From: Bacillota bacterium
Lineage (GTDB): Bacteria > Bacillota > Clostridia > Clostridiales > Clostridiaceae
Assembly (NCBI GenBank): GCA_023427705.1
Contig: JAEZAL010000319.1
Span: 1 to 6,483, forward strand
Length of the DNA stretch: 6,483 bases
Reading direction: 5' to 3'
Positions within the stretch are counted from its first letter, which is position 1. Each line of letters starts with the position of its first letter. Position numbers and translations under genes: made by a program. This document shows positions 1-4,957 of the stretch, in pieces. The notes beneath the pieces are model-generated. The model had not been told where the DNA came from. It saw nothing but the letters and a program-made list of their open reading frames with translations, and made no database searches.

Positions 1-437
1 TGCACTTCGTTAACAATAGATGGTTAGGTGGTATGTTAACTAACTTCAAAACTATCAAAACTAGAATTAACAGATTAGAAGCTTTAAAGACTATGGAAGA
101 AGATGGTACTTTTGAAGTTTTACCTAAGAAAGAAGTTATCAAATTAAAAGGTGAAATGGAAAAATTAGAAAAGAACTTAGGTGGTATCAAGAACTTAGAT
201 GCTGCAAACATTGGTGCTATATTCGTAGTAGATCCAAGAAAAGAAAAGAATGCTATTTCAGAAGCTAGAATTTTAGGAATTCCAGTAGTAGGTATTGTAG
301 ATACTAACTGCGATCCAGAAGAAGTTGATTACGTAATTCCAGGTAACGATGATGCAATAAGAGCTGTAAAATTAATAACTGCTAAAATTGCTGATGGTAT
401 AATGGAAGGAAGACAAGGCGAACAATTAGCTGAGTAA
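1..437 (+). CDS. rpsB: 30S ribosomal protein S2, C-terminal part (5' end outside window)
   Basis: Ribosomal protein S2 is a component of the small ribosomal subunit. The frame is already open at the left edge: codons start at base 3 and read HFVNNRWLGGMLTNFKTI, the S2 segment normally written Y/FVNxRWLGGxLTNF. The ATG at 33 is therefore an internal methionine, not the start. About 144 residues are visible; S2 is usually about 230-250 residues, so roughly the first 90 lie outside the window. Further S2 landmarks are GAIFVVDPRKEKNAISEA, LGIPVVGIVDTNCDP and DYVIPGNDDAIRAV, all typical of the conserved C-terminal half. The gene ends with TAA followed directly by a second in-frame TAA (438-440). 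tsf follows 84 bases downstream, the classic rpsB-tsf pairing, with a hairpin between them. Identification is secure; only the N-terminus is unknown. Confidence 0.98.
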   Translation, partial: HFVNNRWLGGMLTNFKTIKTRINRLEALKTMEEDGTFEVLPKKEVIKLKGEMEKLEKNLGGIKNLDAANIGAIFVVDPRKEKNAISEARILGIPVVGIVDTNCDPEEVDYVIPGNDDAIRAVKLITAKIADGIMEGRQGEQLAE

Positions 438-443
438 TAAACT

Positions 444-476
444 AAAAGGGTAGGTGAGGGGTCTCATTTACCTTTT
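444..476 (+). other. rpsB-tsf intergenic hairpin without a T-run
   Basis: Bases 444-458 pair with 463-476 around a GGGT loop (459-462). The stem is about 14 pairs with one bulged G (in 448-450) and two G-U pairs (453/468 and 454/467). The 5' arm starts AAAAGG and the 3' arm ends CCTTTT. No T-run follows the stem (AACCTAG comes next), so it is not a standard intrinsic terminator. It could be a partial attenuator, an RNA-processing site, or a stabiliser of the upstream rpsB mRNA. The pairing is visible in the sequence; the function is inferred. Confidence 0.6.
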
Positions 477-521
477 AACCTAGATAATAAGGTTTACAAA
501 ATAGTTAGGAGGAATAACATT

Positions 522-1433
522 ATGATAACTGCTCAATCAGTTAAAGAATTAAGAGAAAAAACTGGTGCAGGAATGATGGACTGCAAAAAAGCTTTAACAG
601 AAGCTCAAGGAGATATGGAAAAAGCTGTTGAAATATTAAGAGAAAAGGGTCTTGCTGCTGCTGCTAAGAAGGCAGGAAGAGTTGCTGCAGAAGGTATTGT
701 AAAAACTTACATATCAGAAGATAGCAAATCAGCTGGTATAGTTGAATTAAACTGTGAAACTGACTTCGTTGCTGCTAATGAAGAGTTTGTAAACTTCGCT
801 ACAAGATTAGCAGAAATGGCTTCAACTACTTCAGCTACAACTGTAGAAGAGTTTGTAACTGAAAAATATGATGCTGAAAACACAGTATCAGAAGCACTTA
901 CAGCTTTAATTGCTAAATTAGGCGAAAACATGACTGTAAGAAGATTCGACAAATTTAATGTTTCAAATGGTGTAGTTGAAAGCTATATCCACGGTGGCGG
1001 AAGAATTGGTGTTGTAGTTGAATTAAACTGTGATGCTGACAATGCTGCTGTATTAAAAGAAGTAGCTAAAGACGTTTGTATGCAAGTTGCAGCTGCTAAC
1101 CCAACATTCTTAAGCAGAGAAGATGTTGATAACGAATCATTAGAAAAAGAAAAAGAAATTTATAGAGTTCAAGCTTTAAATGAAGGAAAACCAGAAAACA
1201 TTGTAGAAAAAATGGTAATGGGAAGAATTCAAAAGTACTATAAAGAAGTATGTCTTTTAGATCAAGCATGGGTAAAAGACGGAGATAAGAGCATAAGCAA
1301 ATACCTTCAAGAAAAATCAAAGGAAGTTGGTTCTCCTATAACTATCAATAAGTTTGTAAGATTCGAAAGAGGAGAAGGTATCGAAAAGGCAGAAGATAAC
1401 TTCGCTGAAGAAGTAGCTAAGATGAGTAAGTAA
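522..1433 (+). CDS. tsf: Translation elongation factor Ts (EF-Ts)
   Basis: EF-Ts is the cytoplasmic nucleotide-exchange factor that releases GDP from EF-Tu so it can bind GTP and aminoacyl-tRNA again. The 303-residue length is normal for the long form of the family. The N-terminal UBA-like helical domain (about 1-55) carries the first signature, LREKTGAGMMDCKKAL (10-25). The second signature, ELNCETDFVAAN (75-86), contains the T-D-F-V segment (80-83) that inserts into EF-Tu to disturb Mg2+ and nucleotide binding. A related ELNCDADNAA segment near residue 167 marks the second half of the core, and a helical Lys/Glu-rich C-terminus follows. The start is fixed by AGGAGG at 507-512, nine bases before ATG. 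It lies 84 bases after rpsB and is closed by its own terminator. Nothing is broken or unusual. Confidence 0.98.
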   Translation: MITAQSVKELREKTGAGMMDCKKALTEAQGDMEKAVEILREKGLAAAAKKAGRVAAEGIVKTYISEDSKSAGIVELNCETDFVAANEEFVNFATRLAEMASTTSATTVEEFVTEKYDAENTVSEALTALIAKLGENMTVRRFDKFNVSNGVVESYIHGGGRIGVVVELNCDADNAAVLKEVAKDVCMQVAAANPTFLSREDVDNESLEKEKEIYRVQALNEGKPENIVEKMVMGRIQKYYKEVCLLDQAWVKDGDKSISKYLQEKSKEVGSPITINKFVRFERGEGIEKAEDNFAEEVAKMSK

Positions 1434-1436
1434 TAC

Positions 1437-1468
1437 AAAGGAGGACACATTTTGTGTTCTCTTTTTTT
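1437..1468 (+). terminator. Intrinsic terminator after tsf
   Basis: GAGGACAC (1441-1448) pairs with GTGTTCTC (1454-1461) around an ATTTT loop, with one G-U pair, and is followed by seven Ts (1462-1468). The upstream AAAG (1437-1440) can extend the stem into the T-run. It begins four bases after the tsf stop codon, so it should end the rpsB-tsf transcript, fully or in part. The GGAGG inside its 5' arm resembles a ribosome binding site but has no gene at the right distance. Confidence 0.88.
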
Positions 1469-1489
1469 AGGAAAATACTTAACAGATAT

Positions 1490-1494
1490 GGAGG
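1490..1494 (+). promoter_or_regulatory. Ribosome binding site that fixes the pyrH start
   Basis: GGAGG lies eight bases before the ATG at 1503. It selects this ATG over the in-frame TTG at 1452, which lies in the loop of the tsf terminator. It also beats the in-frame ATG at 1488, which overlaps the binding site itself. Confidence 0.85.
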
Positions 1495-1502
1495 TACTAA
1501 GA

Positions 1503-2219
1503 ATGGAAAAAAGTCAATATAAGAGAGTTATACTTAAAGTTTCTGGCGAAGCTTTAGCAGGAGTAAATGGTTTTGGTTTTGATTTTGATATAGTAAAAAG
1601 AATAACTTTAGAAGTAAAAGATTTAGTAAATATGGGTGTTGAAGTTGGTCTCGTTGTAGGCGGCGGAAATATCTGGAGAGGCAGAAGTGGTGAGGGAATG
1701 GATAGATCACAAGCTGATCACATGGGAATGCTTGCTACATGTATAAATGCTTTAGCTCTACAAGATTCACTTGAACAAAACGGTGTAATGACTAGAGTTC
1801 AAACGGCTATAGAAATGAAAGAAATTGCAGAACCATTTATAAGAAGAAGAGCTGTAAGACATTTAGAAAAAGGAAGAGTAGTTATATTTGCAGCTGGAAC
1901 AGGAAATCCTTATTTCTCAACTGATACTACTGCAGCTTTAAGAGCGGCTGAAATAGAAGCAGATGTAATACTTTTAGCTAAAAAGGTAGATGGAGTTTAT
2001 GACAAAGACCCACATAAATATGAAGATGCTAAAAAGTATGATACACTTACTTATATAGAAGTACTTGAACAAGGTTTACAAGTTATGGATTCCACAGCTA
2101 CATCTTTATGTATGGATAACAACATTCCAATCTTAGTATTTGGATTAGATGAACCAGGAAATATAAAAAGAGCTATTTCTGGTGAAAAAATAGGAACTCT
2201 AGTTTCGTCTAAAAAATAG
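1503..2219 (+). CDS. pyrH: UMP kinase (uridylate kinase)
   Basis: UMP kinase phosphorylates UMP to UDP with ATP, the step leading from de novo pyrimidine synthesis to UTP and CTP; it is a cytoplasmic enzyme of the amino-acid-kinase fold, hexameric in bacteria. From the ATG at 1503 the protein has 238 residues, the usual length, and starts with the family-typical YKRVILKVSGEALAG. Visible motifs are LKVSGEAL (11-18, phosphate-binding lysine), VVGGGNIWRGR (51-61), ADHMGM (71-76), the UMP-binding GTGNPYFSTD (132-141) and the nucleotide-binding VDGVYDKDP (162-170). The same frame stays open 17 codons upstream to a TTG, but that stretch is terminator sequence and has no family resemblance. The TAG stop is part of the frr ribosome binding site, so the two genes are probably translationally coupled. 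No convincing promoter is visible in the 34 bases after the tsf terminator. Expression may come from read-through or from a promoter inside tsf. Confidence 0.97.
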   Translation: MEKSQYKRVILKVSGEALAGVNGFGFDFDIVKRITLEVKDLVNMGVEVGLVVGGGNIWRGRSGEGMDRSQADHMGMLATCINALALQDSLEQNGVMTRVQTAIEMKEIAEPFIRRRAVRHLEKGRVVIFAAGTGNPYFSTDTTAALRAAEIEADVILLAKKVDGVYDKDPHKYEDAKKYDTLTYIEVLEQGLQVMDSTATSLCMDNNIPILVFGLDEPGNIKRAISGEKIGTLVSSKK

Positions 2220-2223
2220 GAGG
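2218..2223 (+). promoter_or_regulatory. frr ribosome binding site overlapping the pyrH stop codon
   Basis: AGGAGG shares its first two bases with the TAG stop of pyrH (2217-2219) and lies five bases before the frr ATG at 2229. Ribosomes terminating on pyrH stop directly on the frr initiation region, which supports coupled translation. Confidence 0.85.
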
Positions 2224-2228
2224 TTATT

Positions 2229-2786
2229 ATGATTAAAGATATTATAGTAAAAGCAGAAGAAAAAATGAAAAAAACTATTTCTGTTCTTAAATCAGATTTA
2301 TCAACGTTAAGAGCTGGTAGAGCTAACCCAACAATGTTAGATAGAATTAAAATTGATTATTATGGAAGTCCATGTCCATTAAGTCAGGTAGCTAATATAT
2401 CAGCTCCAGAGCCAAGAGTATTAGTTATATCACCTTGGGAAAAAAGTTTAATGAAGGAAATTGAAAAGGCAATATTAGTTTCAGATTTAGGGATAAATCC
2501 ATCTAATGACGGAAGTGTAATTAGATTAGTTGTTCCAGAACTAACTGAAGAAACTAGAAAAAATCTAGTTAAAGTTGTTAAAAAGACTGGAGAAGAAGCA
2601 AAAGTTGCCTTAAGATCTGTAAGAAGAGATGCTAATGATAAAATAAAAGCATTAAAAAAAGATGGTGACATAACTGAAGATGAACTTAAGAATGCAGAAG
2701 ATAAAGTTCAAAAAACAATAGATGTTTATGTTAAAGAAGTTGATTCTTTAATTACGGCAAAAGAGAAAGAGATTATGTCAATTTAA
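2229..2786 (+). CDS. frr: Ribosome recycling factor (RRF)
   Basis: RRF works with EF-G in the cytoplasm to split post-termination ribosomes and free the mRNA and tRNA. The 185-residue length is the family standard. The tRNA-like two-domain shape can be read from the sequence. Domain I, a three-helix bundle, is formed by about residues 1-30 with LRAGRANP (27-34) plus the C-terminal helices from about 105. Domain II is the intervening beta-rich part, including YYGSPCPLSQVANIS (44-58), the segment after APEPR and GSVIRLVVPELTEETRK (95-111). The conserved Arg132 lies in SVRRDAND (130-137). The start is set by AGGAGG overlapping the pyrH stop. A terminator begins inside the frr stop codon, so pyrH-frr looks like a two-gene unit. 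No anomalies. Confidence 0.98.
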   Translation: MIKDIIVKAEEKMKKTISVLKSDLSTLRAGRANPTMLDRIKIDYYGSPCPLSQVANISAPEPRVLVISPWEKSLMKEIEKAILVSDLGINPSNDGSVIRLVVPELTEETRKNLVKVVKKTGEEAKVALRSVRRDANDKIKALKKDGDITEDELKNAEDKVQKTIDVYVKEVDSLITAKEKEIMSI

Positions 2787-2810
2787 AACCTGCCATTAAG
2801 CAGGTTTTTT
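2785..2810 (+). terminator. Intrinsic terminator after frr
   Basis: AACCTGC (2787-2793) pairs with GCAGGTT (2800-2806) around a CATTAA loop. The T-run is 2805-2810, and the AA of the frr stop codon can extend the stem. It closes pyrH-frr, yet uppS begins only 31 bases beyond it on the same strand, so partial read-through is likely. Confidence 0.87.
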
Positions 2811-2841
2811 CCATATTAAATGGTGGAGGGAACATAGAATT

Positions 2842-3603
2842 ATGTTTGATGTTTTTAAAACTAATAAAAATAAAATTCAAAAAGTTGAAATGGATATAGA
2901 TAAGGATAATATTCCAAAACATATCGCTATAATTATGGATGGAAATGGAAGATGGGCTAAAAAAAGAAAACTACCAAGAACTATGGGGCATAAAGCGGGA
3001 GTAGAAACTATAAGAAGAGTAATTAAAGAATCTCATGCTTTAGGCATAAAATATCTTACATTATATGCTTTTTCAACTGAAAATTGGAGAAGACCAGATG
3101 ATGAAGTTTCAGCATTAATGAAATTATTAGTAGAGTATTTAAGAAATGAACTTGCTGAATTAAATAAAAATGGTGTAGTAATTAAAATTTTAGGAGATAT
3201 AAAAAGACTTCCAACAGATGCACAAAAAGAAATATTAGGAGCTATTGAAACCACAAAAAATAATAAAGGCATAGTTTTAAATATTGCATTTAATTATGGT
3301 GGTAGAGATGAGATAATTAGAGCTGTAAAACTAGTATCAAAAGAAGTTGCAAAGGGAAATATTAATATAGAGGATATTGATGAAAATATCTTTGAAAAAT
3401 ATTTATACACAAGTGACATACCAGATCCAGATTTAATTATCAGACCATCAGGAGAACAAAGAATAAGTAATTTTTTACTATGGCAATGTGCATATTCAGA
3501 GTTTTGGTATTCAAATGTTTGTTGGCCTGATTTTACGGAAAAACACTTACACGAAGCCATTTATGACTATCAGCATAGGGATAGAAGATATGGTGGAGTA
3601 TAG
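2842..3603 (+). CDS. uppS: Undecaprenyl diphosphate synthase (cis-prenyltransferase)
   Basis: UppS condenses farnesyl diphosphate with eight isopentenyl diphosphates into C55 undecaprenyl diphosphate, precursor of the lipid carrier for peptidoglycan and other wall polymers. It acts at the inner face of the membrane. The 253-residue protein is of normal length. It shows the catalytic loop IMDGNGRWAKKR (31-42, Asp33 being the Mg2+-diphosphate aspartate), His50 in RTMGHKAG, FSTENWRRP (77-85) with Glu88 just after, NYGGRDEI (151-158), and RPSGEQRISNFLLWQ (201-215) with Arg201, Arg207 and Glu220. All these positions sit seven residues later than the corresponding E. coli residues as I recall them, so the active site is complete. 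The extra N-terminal residues are Lys/Asn-rich. GGAGG at 2825-2829 lies 12 bases before ATG, slightly long. An alternative ATG at codon 17 has no good binding site. cdsA follows 15 bases later. Confidence 0.97.
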   Translation: MFDVFKTNKNKIQKVEMDIDKDNIPKHIAIIMDGNGRWAKKRKLPRTMGHKAGVETIRRVIKESHALGIKYLTLYAFSTENWRRPDDEVSALMKLLVEYLRNELAELNKNGVVIKILGDIKRLPTDAQKEILGAIETTKNNKGIVLNIAFNYGGRDEIIRAVKLVSKEVAKGNINIEDIDENIFEKYLYTSDIPDPDLIIRPSGEQRISNFLLWQCAYSEFWYSNVCWPDFTEKHLHEAIYDYQHRDRRYGGV

Positions 3604-3618
3604 TATTGAGGTGGAGAG

Positions 3619-4413
3619 ATGAAGTTAAATAGCAGATATATAGGGGCAGCAATGATTGCACCATTTATAGTATTTATTTTACTAGGTGGATTTTGGCTTA
3701 AGGGCTTTACAATATTACTTTCAGTATGTGGATTATATGAGTTTTATAAAGCTTTAAAAGTAAAAGGGTTTAATCCAATATCTATAATTGGATATATAAT
3801 TTTAGCTGTATTTTATTTAATAGGAAATGATTTTAATTACTTAATATATATAGTTGTGCTAGCAACTATGAGCTTATTAATAATACCAGTAATTAATTTG
3901 AAATATACATTTATAGATGCTTCAATTACTTTATTAGGATTTTTATATGTAGGAATACTTTTTAGTTTTATTCCACTTGTAAACAGTAAAATAGGTGGAA
4001 ACTTTTTAGTGTGGCTTATATTTATAGGATCCTGGGGAGCTGATACTTTAGCTTATTATTCAGGAAAGTACTTAGGCAAAAAGAAGTTATGTCCTGAAGT
4101 GAGTCCTAAAAAAACTATAGCAGGTGCAATTGGAGGTCTTTTAGGTAGTACAATTGGATGTGGAGTATTTGGAATTATAGTTTCTTCATATTTACCAGGG
4201 CTTCAGATAATTCATTTCTTTTTAATTGGAGCTTTATGTGGTATTATGGGTCAATTTGGAGATTTAGTAGCATCATCAGTAAAAAGATATGTAGGAATTA
4301 AAGATTATAGTAATTTAATACCTGGGCATGGTGGCATATTAGATAGATTTGACTCCATATTATTTAACTCTGCTGTAGTATTTTATTACTTAACATTTAT
4401 TATAGGGATTTAA
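3619..4413 (+). CDS. cdsA: Phosphatidate cytidylyltransferase (CDP-diglyceride synthase)
   Basis: CdsA is an integral membrane enzyme that joins CTP and phosphatidic acid to give CDP-diacylglycerol, the branch point for bacterial phospholipids. The 264-residue protein is almost entirely hydrophobic, with about seven to eight predicted membrane segments, beginning with the run from about residue 8 to 24. The family signature is complete at 219-245: S-x-V-K-R (219-223), K228-D229, then PGHGGILDRFD (235-245) with the conserved H-G-G and D-R-x-D residues. Upstream, SWGADTLAYYSGKYLGKK and SPKKTIAGAIGG are also typical of the family. ATG at 3619 is preceded by GAGGTG (3608-3613), 15 bases after the uppS stop, so the two genes are probably co-transcribed. 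A hairpin and then a strong terminator follow. In many relatives dxr follows closely; here 544 bases intervene. Confidence 0.97.
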   Translation: MKLNSRYIGAAMIAPFIVFILLGGFWLKGFTILLSVCGLYEFYKALKVKGFNPISIIGYIILAVFYLIGNDFNYLIYIVVLATMSLLIIPVINLKYTFIDASITLLGFLYVGILFSFIPLVNSKIGGNFLVWLIFIGSWGADTLAYYSGKYLGKKKLCPEVSPKKTIAGAIGGLLGSTIGCGVFGIIVSSYLPGLQIIHFFLIGALCGIMGQFGDLVASSVKRYVGIKDYSNLIPGHGGILDRFDSILFNSAVVFYYLTFIIGI

Positions 4414-4429
4414 TTTTTAGTGTTTTTAC

Positions 4430-4452
4430 TAGAATTACATAAAATAATTCTA
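4430..4452 (+). repeat. Perfect AT-rich inverted repeat after cdsA
   Basis: TAGAATTA (4430-4437) and TAATTCTA (4445-4452) form a perfect 8-pair stem with a 7-base loop (CATAAAA). The stem has only one G-C pair and no T-run follows, so it is unlikely to terminate by itself. It could shield the 3' end of the uppS-cdsA mRNA, or be chance in AT-rich DNA. Confidence 0.4.
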
Positions 4453-4484
4453 TGTTTAATATAAATATTAAAATTATCTATTGT

Positions 4485-4508
4485 AAAAACTCCTTAGGGA
4501 GTTTTTTT
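4485..4508 (+). terminator. Strong intrinsic terminator closing uppS-cdsA
   Basis: AAAAACTCC (4485-4493) and GGAGTTTTT (4498-4506) form a perfect 9-pair stem around a TTAG tetraloop. The T-run is 4502-4508, with further Ts at 4510-4515. The A-run on the 5' side means it could also work for transcription from the other strand, though no minus-strand gene is visible here. Confidence 0.9.
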
Positions 4509-4618
4509 GTTTTTTGTATTTATAATAACTTGATATATTAATTAAAATGTAATAATTAATATAAAAGTAATGTATTATAATTAAATTTAATATAAATATA
4601 GTATGGAAAATAAATAGT

Positions 4619-4915
4619 ATGGGAACTATACAAAAGTTATTTGATAAAGTTTAGTGATATTTTAGATATACTTCCTTTTCTAGGAAGAATAATTGTTTTT
4701 ATTCCAATTATCATATACAATATTATAATGAAGATGTATTAATTAATATTTGGTTTGATTTTTTTAGATTTACTTTAAAGATTTAATGAAGTTATTACAA
4801 TTGAATTTTTAAGTATAAACTTTAAGAATCTAATTGTTATGAGTATATCTATTTAGGGGTTAATATATTTGGATTTATTGGTATAATAGCAGGTTCAATT
4901 TATACTATAACGTAA
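4619..4915 (+). pseudogene. Probable decayed gene for a small hydrophobic membrane protein
   Basis: No open frame survives, but joined pieces of two frames read like one protein. ATG at 4619 gives MGTIQKLFDKV and then stops. Dropping one base (G4649) would continue it in the next frame as FSDILD, then LPFLGRIIVFIPIIIYNII (a likely membrane segment), then MKMY and a TAA (4740). That frame goes on as LIFGLIFLDLL, a second TAA (4776), then RFNEVITIEFLSINFKNLIV, until TAG at 4854. Near there a return to the first frame gives LGVNIFGFIGIIAGSIYTIT and a TAA (4913-4915), another hydrophobic stretch. The sum is about 95-100 residues with two or three hydrophobic segments, interrupted by two frameshifts and two stops. 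I do not recognise the family. There is no good ribosome binding site before 4619. AT-rich DNA easily encodes I/L/F-rich peptides by chance, so non-coding sequence remains a real alternative. Confidence 0.42.
4860..4887 (+). promoter_or_regulatory. Candidate dxr promoter (extended -10)
   Basis: TGGTATAAT at 4879-4887 is a perfect TATAAT with the upstream TGn of an extended -10 element. TTAATA (4860-4865), sixteen bases upstream, is a weak -35 match (4 of 6). Transcription would start near 4894, giving a leader of about 64 bases before dxr. The strong terminator after cdsA means dxr needs its own promoter, which supports the call. Against it, TATAAT strings are common in such AT-rich DNA, and another lies at 4927-4932. 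Confidence 0.5.
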
Positions 4916-4957
4916 GAAGACATAATTATAATACTTAAGTTAATCTAGGAGGAAAAC

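Larger units (their letters stand above)
4414..4957. other. 544-base cdsA-dxr intergenic region
   Basis: This very AT-rich stretch contains no intact gene on either strand. In order it holds an AT-rich inverted repeat (4430-4452), the cdsA terminator (4485-4508), and about 110 bases of low-complexity A/T sequence. Next come the apparent remains of a small membrane-protein gene (4619-4915), a candidate extended -10 promoter (4879-4887), and the dxr leader with its AGGAGG binding site (4947-4952). An exact 14-base direct repeat, TTTAATATAAATAT, occurs at 4455-4468 and 4586-4599. No tRNA, riboswitch fold or insertion-sequence end was recognised. Confidence 0.7.

Noticed and set aside
33..35. ATG at 33 as the start of rpsB
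   Set aside because: The frame is open to the window edge and reads conserved S2 sequence before this methionine, so it is internal.
707..952. Minus-strand open frame within tsf, and similar ones at 1096-1320, 2384-2671, 3033-3272 and 3294-3560
   Set aside because: Each lies entirely opposite a well-identified gene (tsf, frr or uppS). None showed a recognisable family, and such shadow frames are expected by chance.
2790..2819. Possible uppS promoter (CTGCCA with TATTAA, 18-base spacing)
   Set aside because: Both elements match poorly, they overlap the frr terminator, and transcription would start inside the uppS ribosome binding site.
4671..4687. Small hairpin CTTCCT/AGGAAG
   Set aside because: It has only six pairs with no T-run and lies within the proposed pseudogene, so chance is sufficient explanation.
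4689..4711. Perfect 7-base inverted repeat ATAATTG/CAATTAT
   Set aside because: It is short, AT-rich and inside the pseudogene remnant. No operator family is recognised.
4414..4957. Riboswitch, CRISPR array, small RNA or insertion-sequence remnant in the long gap
   Set aside because: There are no regularly spaced repeats, no transposase fragments, no terminal inverted repeats and no recognisable riboswitch core. A small RNA cannot be excluded from sequence alone but has no positive evidence.
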